Part shown: one piece after another, positions 1 through 15,078 of the stretch | How the letters are laid out: the number at the start of each line of letters is the position of its first letter | How positions within the stretch are numbered: position 1 is the first letter of the stretch | Assembly: GCF_000247695.1 (NCBI RefSeq) | Contig: NW_004624732.1 | Location: forward strand, 40,753,276 to 40,817,275 | Direction of reading: 5' to 3' | Source: Heterocephalus glaber | Lineage: Eukaryota; Chordata; Mammalia; Rodentia; Bathyergidae | Length of the DNA: 64,000 bases | The notes under the pieces: model-generated | Told to the model about the DNA's origin: nothing | Database searches by the model: none | Seen by the model: the letters and a program-made list of their open reading frames with translations, nothing else | Position numbers and translations under genes: made by a program

Positions 1-72
1 AGGGTTAACCTTGTCTACATTGCTACACAACAGATCTTTAGAACATTTTCATCTTGCAAAATTCAAACTCTA

Positions 73-147
73 GGGCTGCCAATGAAGCTCATTGGTATAT
101 TGCACACCTGCTATGCATGAGATCCTGAGTTCAATCCTCAGCAGTGC
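73..147 (+). mobile_element. Old ID-like SINE
   Basis: A diverged A box region (gaagctcattgg) and B box region (gagttcaatcctcagc) occur in ID order, with a decayed tail. Confidence 0.6.
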
Positions 148-1169
148 GGGGAGGAAAATATATTGCAGAAGTGACACTTTGTATATATTGAACATAAGCG
201 TCCCAATTTAGACCATGAATTTTAGTGAGATCATTGAAGATTCAAGTGAACGCACAATTAATAGGGAAAGATCCTGGAAACATGGTCATGTAAGGAAAAG
301 TTGAAGAAACAGATACATTTAACCTGCAAAAGATGAGGGTTGCATGGATGTGATGGTGTTTTTAGTTATCTTAAGAGTCATACTGTGCACAAAGTTCTTA
401 ACTCAGGGTTTCAGTTTCAGAGGACAGAAGTAGTTATCAGAATATAGCACCTTTAAGAAGCCAGTTGTTGGCTCTACAAAGAAAGAATATTCTGAAAATA
501 TATTTCAGTTAAAATTATTGTGAAGTGCCCAATACTTTGATCTTGGTAATATTTAAACAATGCTGGAGTAAGTTTTTCTGGGACAAATTGTAAAATAGTT
601 CCTATATTGGAAAAGGGGTTGATTTAGCATCTTATTCAACTTTGAAAGTCTCTGAGTATATTAGAAGAGATAACTAGATGCAAATGGGTCTAAGCTCTAA
701 TGCTTGCCGTGTCTACTAACTGCTTCTGCGACTCTGGAATTACAACATTCAGTGCATTATTTTGTACAGCTAGAAGTAAAAATGAGTATTTTTTCTTATT
801 CTTTCTAAATTTCCATGAGTTTAAAAGATTTGTCCCAATATGTGTGCACTAATAAGTACATGACAACATAATTTATTATATCTACCTATGGAGAGGGAGA
901 AAGAAGTATGGAAAATGAGTGACTTAAGTGGAAACATACATGTAATAGAGGATTGTTCCTTTTGCAATGGTGCTGGCCACTTTTATCTAGTAATAATAGA
1001 GAGGAGATGCCAAATACTCTAATATTCTGCCTGTCTTTGAAAACATTCTATAAAATTGTATTGTACTATGCAGGTCAACCAGAAAGACCAGTGTACCGAC
1101 CTTGTGGAAAAATCAGTTAATTCAAAAGGAAGAAGAGACTCTGTGAAAATCTTCTATGGAAGTTTGTAA

Positions 1170-1275
1170 TTGAAAAAAAACCAAGATGGATTATGTAAAG
1201 GTGCAAATTTCCAATGATGAATGTCATTATATTGTATACCTTAATTGTACCAATATAATTAATAAAAAAATGATT
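1170..1275 (+). mobile_element. LINE-1 3' end fragment
   Basis: The segment from ccaagatggatta through caatataattaataaaa closely matches the last about 85 bases of the L1 at 35671-35757, including the aatgtcattata block, and ends in an A-rich run. It is therefore the extreme 3' end of the same L1 group. I cannot follow it reliably upstream of about 1170. Confidence 0.75.
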
Positions 1276-4105
1276 GGATGTTCCTAAGAGGAGAGGTTTT
1301 TTCATCCTATATCTAGAGAAGAAGAAAGAACTCAAGAGTGGTAACAGTCCTTAAAAATAGGCCATTAGGATAATAGCCTAATGACAAAGAACAATAAATA
1401 CAAACAAAGAGAGCAAAGGGTTTTTTTTGCCTGACAGTAGTAAAATAAGAAGGCAGCCTGGCAAGCAAGGGGATTTTTGCAACTTTAAGCTACAAGATAA
1501 AGGATCGGTGGTAGGAATGATGAAGAGTAGAGGATAAAAGACATTTGGATCTAGATGTGCAGGGCTTCCAAAGAATGAAACAGAAGGAGAAGGCAGAGGA
1601 GAGGAAAGGGGAAGCAATGGGAGTGGGGAATAGAGAAGAACAAGGAAGAACGAAGTTCAGGGAACTCTCCGGAGAATGAGATGTCAGGCCTCTGAAGAAC
1701 TCACCGAGGAGCCTCCCATGAGATCTGCATTTCTCATGTCAGAGTACTGTGATGCTCAAGAAGCAGAAGGAAGGTACCCAGGAGCCCTGCACCGAAAGAT
1801 GTTACCCATTTCCTTCTTCTCTCATATATACTTAGTTAGCTAAGGCTAGCGGGGAAATGAGAGCTAGAGAGTGAAAAGCCTGGACACGTGCTCTTCCATA
1901 CCAAGTTCCTAGACTTCAGATCTAGCTGCCAATGGGGGAGGAGAAAGCTTTGAATAAGACATAACATGGGTGTTTCAAGAGAGATTGGACCAAATTATAG
2001 AAACTCAAATCAACCAGAATCATTGTGTGTGAAGGAAACATAAAGATAATCATACTTCCTATCAGTACTTTACTGGGTTAATATTCCCCATTGAACATGT
2101 TTTGCACATTTGCCATTTTTTTTTTTTTACAAAATTTGGAAAAACAAGGGTCCTTATCTTTCTAATAATCATGGGAAAATATCTTTGATACAACTTGCAT
2201 TGATTTAATCGTGTAATAATTACTAGTATGGTACTTCCCCTTCCCCTGTTCCCCTCCACCTTCCCTTCTCTGGTATTTGCAGTTTCCGATATTTTTACTC
2301 CTTAACTGTGTAGACTAATGCTACAAGCACAGGTAAGAGTAAGATTATGGGTGCAGAATTCTCTTTCAAGACCAACATTCATAAAATGGATGAATATTAA
2401 CTGTGTAAGTCTTAGGGGATTCATAATTAATTAACTGAATTTTAATTTTATAACAAATTTTAAGCAATTTTCAAATTTTATCCCTGTGAACAAATTCGAT
2501 GTTACCAAGGAATATTCTGGCATATTCATCAAAATATATATAATCTATATTCAGATATACAGACAATAGAAAAAGCCAAAGATTTTTAAACTAAATTTTA
2601 AAATAAATAACTATGCTGTATTTTTACTATAAAATTTCCAAGGGACAAAATGTGCTTTTGAAACATTCCAGATTTAATCATAAAATTATATTCATGCTGT
2701 ATTTTGGAGATGGGAAGAAAATTCACATGAACAAGAACTTCCAACTTTAATCAGTTTTGAATAAACACAATTGTCACAAAGTACATGCAAGATAAAATCA
2801 TGTATGCACATCAGCTTCTTAAATAACGGGTTCTTAAATTATAGTCCTTGACTAATAGCACAAAGATGAGCATTAGCAGGAATTTGTACTCATGCCAATT
2901 GCTGGGCTACACCTGAGACCTCAGGGGATCAGATACTCTGGGAAAGAGGTACAGCTATCCGTTTTTTCCACAAACCTTCTAGAAGATTCCAATGTGGGCT
3001 CATGTTTAGGAATGACTATCTTAGTAAAGGATTTCTCAAAATTGAAAAACATTAAAATACTGATTCTTAGGTGCTACTCCTAGACAATCGAATTTAATCA
3101 TTCTAGGCTGAAGTTTGGACAGGTTATTTTGAATTTGCCCTGGTATTCATTTTATTGAAAGCTATGTTAAGAATTGACAGCTGGTCCAGTTCAAGGACAG
3201 GCTTCACAGTTTGACTATGTCCCTCCTTTGCACCACCGACCTACAAATTTTCCTCTACATGTGTGACAACTCCTGAAAAAGTTCAATGATTGTTTAAAGA
3301 TTAAGGCAACGCCTCAGAGGGCCTTCCTAATTATGTGTTTTCCCACACATAATCTCAACCTAAAATTTGCAATTAACTTGTAAAGGCAAGTGCAAGCAAA
3401 ACGAGGAAGGTTTGTAAGTATATGTCAGTGAATTACATTGAAAATTTGAGCCTCAGTTGTAATAACTTCAGATCCTAAGTCCTATCAGAAACATTTTTAA
3501 TCATAGATTTTTCAAGTTTTTAATCTTATATTAAAATTAATTTAGTGTAAAATACTACAAAACAAAAAATTGTTCAGGGAGTAGACATTTTTTTATTGTT
3601 TTTTACAATGATTGCAGTAGGATCCTTCTAGTAGGATTAAAATGTGGGAAACTTGGCCTCTTTCAAGGGCACATGTGAAATATAATCAGTCCAAGTGAAT
3701 AATGGTGCTTAATAAAAATGGGGATTAATAGAGTCTATAATCATGTATAAAGCTGTGTCAAATAGGGTAACCTTTAAAAACTGTGGTCATTGTCTCTTTG
3801 TACTCAGTGCAAGGGTAATGTTGACTATGGAAACCTCTTCTATAACTTTAAATGTGAGATGGTACGTACCAGTTACTCTGCCAGATTCTCTCCTGATGGT
3901 AATTTTAATTTAAAATAACCATATAAAAGGTAGCTTAGCAGTTTAGTTTAAGAAAAACTTTAACAAAAATACTTCAGGCAAACAGAGAATGCAACTTCTA
4001 AATATAAGCATTTAAATTGAGGCATTAAAAAGCATTTTCCCAGTATTAATAGTACTATAAACTGGGGTTATATTATTTACACATAATTATATTATTGTTA
4101 CTATT

Positions 4106-4183
4106 TTTTGTGATGCTGGGGGTCAAAAACAGGGCTTTGCACATACTAGGGAAATACTCTATGACTATGCCACATCCCCAGGA
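4106..4183 (-). mobile_element. Old ID-like SINE
   Basis: Read on the minus strand it gives tcctggggatgtggcatagt and ends in gacccccagcatcac with an A tail. It is diverged, with no clear target-site duplication. Confidence 0.6.
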
Positions 4184-4906
4184 CTAATAGCAGTAATTTA
4201 AAAAAATCCATTGACATTACTAAAATAAACTATGTTTTAGAAAATTAGTATCTTTCTCTTATATATGCGGATATATACCATTGACACAAATGATAATAAT
4301 CTACTACTATGTAAGTGAAAAGAACAGTAATTAAATTTGCAACTTTAGGCAGCAATACATTTTTATTGCTGGCAGAAGTAGGAGAAGCACAAGAAAGTGA
4401 CATGAAATTTTGAAATTACCAAACATATTTTACACTGATGATTTTTGTCAATCAAAATCATGTGTCTCTATAAAAAGCAACAATTACTTTACCAACTATG
4501 TAATCTTAGCCTTAATTATTTATTGCTCCCAGAATATAACATAAACACACCAATAAGAAATACGTTCTCTCCATTTACTACAAATGTTACTTATTGCACT
4601 ATTTGGCAAGTTTAATCATTATAGACATAAGATTAATTATGAACACTTGAAAATGTTTTGCTAGCATAACTCCTAATGAAGTCTGCGATATTTAGATTCA
4701 TTTATTTTAGCTGAGCATATTGTTATTGCTTTATGAATGAGATATATTGTAAAGTTGTCATCAAAGCACATACTTATGTTTGAAGGGATACGATGAAAGT
4801 AACATATCCTCTGCCTTGCTGGCTTGTATGCAATATGCTTCTAAGGGAATCACAGTGATAGAATGCTATATCTGACACAATCTCTACCAATAGGATATTT
4901 CATTCA

Positions 4907-5044
<138 letters not shown>

Positions 5045-6641
5045 TTAATATACAAAGAATAAATTTAGAGGCTTCTTGAAGAATATTAAGGATATAGCAA
5101 AGCATGCAATATCTCTTTTACACATAAGATACCATTTTTCTCTATTAAGATCTATAAAGTTCATGTATTTTGACATTCAATTTTGTATTTTGACCACTGA
5201 GAGACAAGGGATTGAGTATTTCTCACACAATTCAAGGAATGAAACTTTGAATTTCTCATCTTACAATTATTTCTTGGCACATACTTATGAATATATTATT
5301 AAATTAAAGTTTATCCAAACTTTGATATATAAAAAATAATTTTCTATAGCATTTTCCAATAGACCAAGACAGCTTTTGTTTTATGTAAGAGGAAGTCTTT
5401 AGATATTGTATCAAGGTATATAGTTTCTAATCATGGTGTCAGAATTGTCATTTCCTATATTTTCATTGCATTTGCTTTTTGGAACTGTAAATGATCCACT
5501 ACAAGGACCGAGAATATAAAAAATGTTTTCTTGAACATACATTTGGCCTCAAGACATCTTTAAAATTTTTGCACAGTTATATAAATAAATGTGTGACTTT
5601 TTAATCAAAGTATACTAATGAACTTTGCTTTGGGCTCTCTTAAAGGTTTCAGTGAACAGCAACATAGAACCTTGCTTTCTACGTTAGCCAAAGGCCATGG
5701 TTTAAACTATTCAGGAAATGGGTTATGTTCTATATGGAATTTGTCCTTTTTTATTATAATCAGGTCAACATTTTCAAAACCATAAAGGCCTACACAGCTT
5801 TGCTGTCTCTTCCCTTCCAGCTCTTGTTGTTAAATAGTTATTTTTAATGTCTGGCTTTCTTTTTGCTTCATTTTATTCTTCTGAGCTATTATATGTCTTC
5901 ATATAAGTATCTTTTCCCCATCATTAGATAGGAAAACTGGGATATGCAAGGAAGGAGATACTTAGATTTAAGTATATTTTAATTAGATGGTTTGGATAAA
6001 TGCGGAACAATTGGGGTTTGCATTTCTGTGGTTACAAAGAACATCCTTGCTTGAATTATAGGCTAATGCTTGTTTTCTGGGCTGAGAATCATAAAGATTT
6101 TCTACATTGTTTCTAATTACAGATATACCATTTCTAACTACAGTAATTTGAATGTTAGGAAAATTATCATACCACATATATTGCTTTATATGGATTAAGG
6201 TCTTGATTCTAAAATATTTTAAACTATATCTGATTTTTCTCATTTGACAAATTAATAATTTATTTTAAATTAAGGGATTTTAAGTATTCTAGCAAACATG
6301 TGCTTCCGATTTTACAATGTTAAAATTTCAGTAAGATCAACTATTTCTATGTTGTCTCATCTGGCTAATACTGTAGAGTTTTTGTTAAGTTATTCTAAAA
6401 TTTAGAATAAAATCAATAAATTTCTTGGGTAATTTTATATAATTACATTTACTTACAAAATAGTATATGTAATTGTGTAAATTTGGTAAAAGATAAAGAG
6501 GGATATATACAAGATGTGGGCATTTGTTCACTGGAAGAACAGAGATGTGAGAATGATTACTAATTTTTCCACTACACATTTCTGTATTACTTCCCTTGTT
6601 AGAGTAAGTACGTTTTACTTTTCATGTATGAGGACAATGTT

Positions 6642-6725
6642 GTTTTTTTTTTGTACCGGGGATCAAACTCGGGACTTTGTGCTTGCCAGGCAGGTGGCAG
6701 AACCACTGAGATAAATTCCCGGCCC
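6642..6725 (-). mobile_element. ID-like SINE, young variant
   Basis: The minus-strand copy has ggatcaaactcgggac (the B box complement), gcttgccaggcaggtggc and a ggcccg end; the T-run is its A tail. The direct repeat gaggacaat flanks it at 6630-6638 and 6726-6734. Confidence 0.88.
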
Positions 6726-7794
6726 GAGGACAATTTTAATAATAGGATTTAAAAAAATTTTTTTTCTTTCTTCCTCTATAAAGTCTTCCCTTTTTTCTTT
6801 TTTTGCTTTCCATTTCTTTTGATTTCTAATCATTCACTATATCCTTCATTCTTTATCATTCCTTCAGTCTTTCATTATTACATATTTTCATCTCCATGAA
6901 ATTCCAACTGACTCACAATAATATACTACACTTATTCAGTCCAATATTCTATTATTTGACATTCTTGTATCACCACATTCTCTCCTAATAATTCAGATGT
7001 TAGTATAACAAAGCTTTCAGAAACTGCTTTCTTTCATTAGTAGAGCTACAGAGATTAGAGAGGAAAATGCAAATTATTTCTATAAACTTATTTCATATGA
7101 TGTATGACCTATCATTGTGATGGTGTGGAAGTTTGTACATTACCTCATTATAACTCTCAAGCTGCAGTTATGGTCTATAGTCCAAAAGAACATTCACTAG
7201 ATTATTATTGAGGAATATTAGGCCAGAAAGCATATAAATTTACTTCCAATTTTAATCATGGATTTGCAGGGTCTACTAGAGAAATTTAACTGAATTTTAA
7301 TAAAAAAGATGCTTCATTTCATAAATCTCTAAGGACTGTCTATGTACATGATGTATCCAGATTGACTGAATTATCACTTTCAAATCAGTGTATTCATATT
7401 GCAAGAGAAGTACAACTACCACCACTTTATCAGTTCTGTCTCCATCAGATCTAATTTAGTCTGAAGATGAGATTATAAAAGCAGCTCTAGAGAACTCTAA
7501 TTTCATAGCAAATGCTGCTCTAAGGAAGAGGAAATTTAAGCTTCCTTTGGGAGAATTGTTTATCTAACAGTAAAATCAGAGATTCACTGATACAATGCAG
7601 CTATTTCTACTCATCATTCATAGTGTTATTTCTGCTGCCATGTAGCAGTGAGAATTCCCACAATGCATTTGTACTATACAGAGGAGGAGGGCATTAAAGG
7701 AAAACATACTATTCCTAAACTTTACCCTTGCTGCCTTTCAATCAAAGCATTCTAGCTAAACAAGACATGTCATATCAAGGCATATCAACATGTC

Positions 7795-7952
7795 CTTTTT
7801 TTTTTTTTTTTTTTTTGCAAGAGTCTTGCTCTGTAATCCAGGCTGGTCTAGAACTCACTGTGTAGCCCAGGCTGGCCTCCAACTCACAGTGGCTCTTTTG
7901 CTTCAGCCTCCTCAGTGCTGGCATTATAGGCAGTCACAACCCTACCCTGCTC
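7795..7952 (-). mobile_element. B1 SINE
   Basis: A T-run at about 7797-7816 (the A tail of the minus copy) is followed by antisense B1 sequence: ccaggctggtctagaactca, then gtagcccaggctggcctcca, then gcttcagcctcctcagtgct. B1 derives from 7SL RNA and is restricted to rodents, which supports the taxonomic call. Confidence 0.88.
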
Positions 7953-8007
7953 AAAATGAACTTTAGCTTATCTTGGAAAAATTTCTTATTTCTTATGCAT
8001 TGGGTTT

Positions 8008-8102
8008 TCTTTCTTTCTTTTTCTTTTTGGTACTGGGGATCGAACTTGGGCCCTTGTGCTTCCACAGCAGGCGACAAAACCACTGAGCTAAATCCCCGGC
8101 CC
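8008..8102 (-). mobile_element. ID-like SINE, young variant
   Basis: The minus copy has a ttttggtactggggatcgaa end, ccacagcaggcgacaaaacc in the middle and aaatccccggccc at the head. A near-perfect direct repeat (tgca-t/c-tgggtt) lies at 7996-8006 and 8104-8114. The (cttt)n stretch at its left is the expanded tail. Confidence 0.85.
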
Positions 8103-8224
8103 TTGCACTGGGTTGTTTTGATGCAATTACACCTGTATGGTATAAATTTATTGAAAAGCAATAGAGGATGTGAGAAGAAATAAATGTCGTATAACTAGAG
8201 CACTGCGATGGGAGAAAATGCTGA

Positions 8225-8330
8225 AGGGAAACTGCCTAGGTTTGAATCCAGAATTATCAGGACTACTATGATGTAAAAGAATTGCAAAACCACTATGTTT
8301 CATCTTGCCTCAAAGTCTCTGTCTTGAGTA
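8225..8330 (+). mobile_element. MIR-like SINE piece
   Basis: The stretch actgcctaggtttgaatcca, followed by catcttgcctcaaagtctct, fits a decayed MIR. Confidence 0.45.
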
Positions 8331-8879
8331 GACAAAACACCCTTGGGAGGTTGGGGTAAGAGCGGCATCCCAGCCCTTGGCTGTGTCTGCTCTCTGGGCT
8401 CCTGTGCATGTCCAGGTTCTTTCGTGGCATATTCCCCTCTGTCTCCTTCCTTATTCAACTCACTCTACCCTCAACAATGCATGGATATCACTGCGTCATT
8501 ATTTTCCATTTACATATTTCTATCACCTAGAGGAGTACATGGGATGTCATTAAACCTGCTGAATATCATGTTGACTATCACAACTTGGTATTTGCTCCAT
8601 ATTTATTCCATATTTTATTTAAAAATTTAAAGATGCATTAGTTACATTTGACATCCCCATAACATTTTTTCCTATCCCATTTCCCCCTCTTTCTTCCCAG
8701 ATCTAACAACTGTCTTTAGTTTTCACCTTTTCACTCCCAAGGATAATTTAATACTCTTTGCACACATTACTGAATTCATAAAAATTATAGAGGACTGTTT
8801 GTACTTTCATTCTTTGTATAAATTGTATTGTTGACAATATTCAATTCATTTTTGTAAACATCTTTTTAAATTCATTCCT

Positions 8880-9035
8880 GTTGATAATTCAAATATTAAT
8901 TCATTTGCTTTACCTATGAATAACAATTTATTACGAATATCCATTCTCTTATTAATAGATATTTGGGTTGTTTCAAGTTTTATCATTACCAGAACTGGAA
9001 CAATGAACATACAAGTGCAGAGGCACTAATTAGAG
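8880..9035 (-). mobile_element. Old LINE-1 fragment
   Basis: The antisense L1 hallmark atatttgggttgtttcaag, followed by an aatgaacatacaag-like block, is visible around 8958-9014. The boundaries are uncertain, and the AT-rich stretch from about 8590 may belong to the same copy. Confidence 0.5.
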
Positions 9036-11703
9036 TATAAGTGTGAAAACAGAATTACAGACACAAAGGCATACGCATCTTTACATTTATTGAATTTGAC
9101 CAAGTTTCTTTCCAATGTAAAAGATGATTTATTTACCCACAAAGAAGAGTATATGATAATTCCTTTGTTTCTTTTGCCAATACTTGGTTTTATCAGATTA
9201 GTTATCTTTTTCCAATTACATGGCTTTATTATGTAGCATTTTTTCATATGTGTTTTTAAAGACTTAGCTGGAATATTGTCTCCTTTAGGAAATCTCCTCC
9301 AGTGAAATGAAAACTAAAATTCTTTATTCTTTCTGTGTGCTTGACTGAGAATTCACTTGGCATTTTGACTACTCTATCAGAATGGTCTATTAACATACTT
9401 TATCCTAGTCTCAATTCTTAGCTTCTTAATGAAGAGTATTATGTATTTTTCCTCATTCTATCACCAGTACCTTGATAAATGTTTAATGAATTAATATACT
9501 GATGAAGAAAAAATTCCAAAGGATCAATATAGGAAGTTGTCTTTTTTGTTGGATTTTCTTTTTAGGTATACAATGGTCATAATGCTAGTGGGTATAGGAT
9601 AGTGGGTTCAATTACAACACAACACCCTACTATAAGTCTTTTTATCTAGGACACATGTCCATGCATACCCTGATATTTAAGAATAGAGGGAAATGGTTCA
9701 GGAAAATGGTCTGCATAAATTTGCCACTTTTTCTAGTGTGTTAAGCTACTATTTAAATATTTTGATAAAATGAAATGAAAGAACACTGTCACATCAACAT
9801 AGTTTTCAAAATAAAAGGCATATTTATTTTTCTCTTTCTACTTTTAACTCATGTTTTTAAAGTAGCCGGTGGCCATAACAGCTCTCATAAATATACTGCT
9901 GAGATCTAGTACTTGGTGTCCGATTTCGGGTGACATCACTTGAAGTGGACCACAGGTCTTGAGTGTCTTAGATAGCCTATTAGTTAGGATCGATTGTTTT
10001 AATTGCTTTGATACAGAAGCACTTCCATTTTTAGTACTGTAAGTAGCTAGCCAAACATAAATGTTATTTAAAAAATAATTTACAAACAAGAGAATGGTAA
10101 AAATCTAGAAGAAATAAAGAAGACTTGTTATTACAAGTTGAATCAGCAGTTCCTTCCATTTTACTGTGTAAGCAGATCTGTCTGTTTAGTATGTAATGAA
10201 CCATATGTTTGAACTGAATGTTAACTTTAAAAGAATAGTAATTGTATTGGCTTACCAAGATGCTTCTCTACAAATGAAATTCATATTGCAAGAGCAACCT
10301 GAGCAAAGTTAAATAGATTGACTATACCTAAAATTCTAGTTAATCTGCAAGATAATACAGTTTAGTATAAAAAGTAATGGTCATCCAGACACAATATTTG
10401 GAATAAAATTACCCTAAATTCTTACCAATGGTGTGAGTTTAGGAAAGTCTTCTTGCAGATGATTCATCTATAAAATGAATGATCTTGAAAGCAGTGACCC
10501 AGGACCAAGCAGTTTCTGGAGGTCCTCTTTCTTTTTATTTATTTATTTATTTTTTTAGAAAATCTTTCATGAAACCACCTTATAAGACACACATAACACT
10601 CTTTTAAGAAATTAATTTACTCTAAATTGTCAGAGGAGACTTTAACTTAGGAGTTAAGAGAATAACTGGCCCACAGATCCTGAGCAAGGATGTCCTACAA
10701 AAAAGCTTTATATAAGTTACAGCTTAGGGTTATGGAAGGGTGACTGTTTCATTCCTGCCACTGCAGTTTTGTGTGTAGTGAAAACCTCTTTGGAAACAAC
10801 TTCTAGCTAATTCATAGAGCTGCACAGAGCTGCAAGAAACATAAGAGGAAAATGAGTTGCAGAGAACTGTAAGTCTGACAAGAGAAAACCAGTGCCCAAA
10901 ACAAGAGTAGGAAAAAATCTTTTTGACATCTGAGTCTTTTCTGTGCATGCTGCTCTATTGTTTTCATTAGGAATTTATAATGGCTGTTACTTAGTAAGGC
11001 TCATTTTGTAAAAAGCAAAGAGCTGGTGCTTTTATATTTTATGTTACTATATTCAATGTGTTTTAAATCTTTTTTACTAGTCATATCAATATGTGCCATC
11101 AAAAACAGCAGGTTTTTTTCATCATTTAAAGAGAAGCACTAGGCTGCTGGTAGTCCGAATCATTTTTCAATGTTTATCTAACTAATAATGACCTTTCTGG
11201 CACTCTGTTGTAACCCATGCTACCAGCTGTGTATTTCCACTCAACAAGAACCTGGCTAGGGATTCAAAGGTTTATTACAATGGTATAGATTATATGGAAA
11301 TATAAATAGGCTTAGTGGTCTTGAGACTTATGGAACTAAGAAACTACCTCACATAAATAATGTGCAATGAACAGAAAACTATTCACAAAGGTATTCCACA
11401 GGAGAAAAAATAAAATTTGTAAGTCTTTTTTAAAGGTTTTTTAAAAAAAGTGTTCCTTGTGAGATGGCCCGTATCAAAGCCTGCCAACAAACCTTGACTT
11501 CTACTGCCAAGTAAGATTTAATAGGGACTTGTCTTGAACAAGAAATATATTGACAGTCAATGTATATAAATAGATAAAGTGCCAAATTACTTTGTAAAGA
11601 AGTCATTCCCAAGGATTAAATAAAAATCAATTTGTACTTGAGTCTTTGTGGCATCAAAATTTTGCATTCATTGACTATTGCAATAATCAGATTATCAACA
11701 CTA

Positions 11704-11952
<249 letters not shown>

Positions 11953-14812
11953 TTAAAATTGGATAAACTCATAAATATTTTAAACTATATTTACAAAAAT
12001 GTTACAGAAATTATATTACAGTACAATAAATAGCAGGGCTTCTGCCATTCACTGTCTCCAATTTTATAGTAAATATTAATATTCTAGACTTTGTTAAAAT
12101 ATAACTTTCATAGAAGGCATCAGGTAAGTAAAGCTCAAATAAAAGGAAATGTATTCATTTTTAATGTTTCCACTCAAACCAACAAGATATCTAAGTTCCT
12201 CTTCCTTCTGTTACCTGAAATGGTGACTTAATTCCAAAATATTCATCACAAGCTTTTAAAATTAACCTCAAGGTAATGTTTAATTTAACAAATAGATCTC
12301 AAATTATTTAATCATATATATCAACTATGCTATCTTTTAAACTATACATCTATTCAAATATTTTTTAAAATATTAACTAAACCTAATTAGATTTTACTTA
12401 ATCCAATGTTTCTTGGGACTGGAAAGAAAAATACAGAAATGAAAATTATATCACTCCTGACATAGAGTTAATGCTAAAACAAGATTCTATGTAATTTTAA
12501 TAACGAAAAAGATCATCATGAGTTTTTTCCCCAGCAAAAACAAATAAACATGCAACTAGAAAAAAAATACTGAAGATAAAACCAATCCTCCTATGGGAAG
12601 CTATTCATAGCTAAGAATTAAACTTCTAATATTTAATCACAATGGGGGGCACATTAATGTTAACCATTTATAAGTACTCTTCTAGGATTCTAGAGACATG
12701 CTCTTCAGTATTTATCTCACACATTCAACATTCTTTTAAAGCAATTTTTCTTATGCCCAGCAGTTTCAGTTTTGTAATATAAAAAGAATATCAGTACAAT
12801 TTTATTTAGAATTTGAAAAACTCATTTTTATCATGCTGTTGCATAGAAAATGTGTACATTTCCAGTCAGTTCTTATAAAACACTTTTCTTTCGAAGTAGT
12901 TCTAGTGCTAAAATGATTTTAACACTTTTTAGAAAGTTCTTATTCATGTAAAGGTAAAAAAATATATAATGGGAGAAAAGACATCTTTTATTGGAGCATG
13001 ATTAACTGTTTTTATTCACTTCAGGGACTTTAGCAAAAACATGATGCATGAAAAATAAAAGTCCTCAAAAATATCAGAGTAAACATTGTGAAGTTTTAAA
13101 ATTATGTGCATGCACTTCAGTAAAGCCTAATCAAGGACTTTAGCAATTTTTATCAATAAGGTAGTTAGGAATTCAAACATAGTTTTGGGGTTTAAAATTA
13201 AGACACTGAAGGATAGAAAGTACAATGCTAACAGAATTCAGGGTAGTGGATTATGAGTGTTTAGAATCTAAAATAGTTCTCTATAATTACTTATGTAGTA
13301 CTGGAATGTTAACCATGAAGCCCTAGAAATATAATGCAACTCAGAATGACTGAAATGTTCAGAGGAAACACTCTACAGAAAGATAGCCAGAGATGTTTAA
13401 TGTTCATTGCCTCTGTTATTCAAGCATTCATTCTTGCATATGCTAAAGGTTGTGTTAGATGTTGAGACTACAAAGATGCTATGACATAATGTGCCTCCTT
13501 ATGAAAATATCTATTAGACGTACCACACAAGAGGTGTGTAATTACCACATGGTTTCAAAACTACCATCGTAAAAGCACGTGTAACCAATGAATGTGTAAC
13601 TCCAACTGGGCTGTACTGAGAAGTATTTGAGTGGTCAAAATTGTCTTTCTGAAGAAGGTAATGAGAAACTGTTTTTAATTCCATAGGCTAGGAACAGTCA
13701 GTGTACTGTCACAGTAAGGCAAAACAGAAGAATACTTTTGGAGACCTACTTTAAATTTACAGGAGCAAAGGCTAAGATGCTTGATACACTAAAGGCTAAA
13801 AATTTAATTATGAGAAATAACAGAAAGTACCCATGTATGAGTCAGCACATTTTAGGATTTATCTTCTTAGATATGCAGTTATTGTAATAACAAAAATGGA
13901 TTGCATTTTATGAATGATACTATGGAATCATTGTGGAAAGTGAACTTTAAGAAAGGAAAAGTGGTAGGAATTATAAAAGAACACTTGCTGAGATCTGAGA
14001 GGGGAACCTAATTTAGGCAATGTAAATTGAGGAGAGGTAAGATTAGAAATTAATTAAACGTTTAAAAAATTAATTAGGAGGTAGAAAATAAAACTATTAA
14101 CAAATAGAGGACACCAGGAAAAGTTCATGGCTTGGATGACAGGACAGAAAGGAATGACGACAATCAAGAAAAATACACTGACTAGAAATTTTACCACTGT
14201 AATGAACAGCAACATGCAGTACCTGCTATAGTGAAGGAAGATATAAGTTTCCTTGTTGGGTTGATGGGAAAGGAAGATCAGCCACACAGAGGGAGGAATG
14301 GATATGATGAAGTAACACATAAATATTAGAATAAAATAACTATGCTCTCCTCAGGCACTGGATTTCTGTGACTAGAGGAAACTAATACCTAGTTAGCATT
14401 GATTAAAATCTTGAAAAAACATTGGAGATCCAGAAGGAGTGAGGAATTAAGCTAATCACTAACTAATACAGCTTTTGGATAAAAAGGCAGAAAAATACCC
14501 TTATACTCAGATGAGATGCTTTTCTCATGTGAAAATTTTGATAATTATGTCAATTTAGTATTTAAGATTTTACTTGTTGATTCATATTTTATAGGACAGA
14601 AAATAGTGGAAGTGAAAATAAGAAGTGCATACTATTGAAATTACTGTCTATTCTTGAAATTCAAGAAAAAACATTCTACATTTATGTATTAGTTATAACT
14701 TAAGGATCATATATAATAGAAAATTGGAAAATATTTTTAAAATCCATATTCTTAGAATTTAATCCTATAGCACAAATGTTGGCAAAATATAGATGCCCAG
14801 ACCAGTTTGTCC

Positions 14813-14894
14813 TGTCTTTTCTTCTGTTTTCTCTTTCCTTTTCTTTCCTCCCTTCTCCTTTCCTTTCCTTTCCTTTCCATTCCTTTCTTTTTCT
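14813..14894 (+). repeat. Pyrimidine-rich (CCTTT)n tract
   Basis: An imperfect 80-base C/T stretch contains a cleaner core of tttcc units at about 14858-14878. Confidence 0.9.
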
Positions 14895-15078
14895 GACATA
14901 GAGAAGGGAAGATTGAACTTAGGACATGTTCATTCAACTATAGAACCAGCTGTTTATTTTTATTTTCATTTTGAGGCAGTACTTAGCTAAGGTGCAAAGT
15001 TCCTCAAATTTGCAATCCTCCTGCCCCAGCCTGTCAGAATGCTAGGATTATAGGTGTTTGCTACCATATCCAGTTCAT
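14890..15078 (-). mobile_element. B1-ID dimeric SINE (B1-dID type)
   Basis: On the minus strand a B1-like left monomer (cctataatcctagcattctg, then aggaggattgcaaatttgag) is joined through a short A-rich linker to a diverged ID-like right part. The adjacent pyrimidine tract at 14813-14894 occupies its tail position. Confidence 0.7.

Noticed and set aside
13420..13540. Possible ancient interspersed repeat (tgctaaaggttgtgttagat region); similar text near 47760-47850
   Set aside because: The pattern is familiar from old mammalian repeats, but I could not assign a class or boundaries with confidence.
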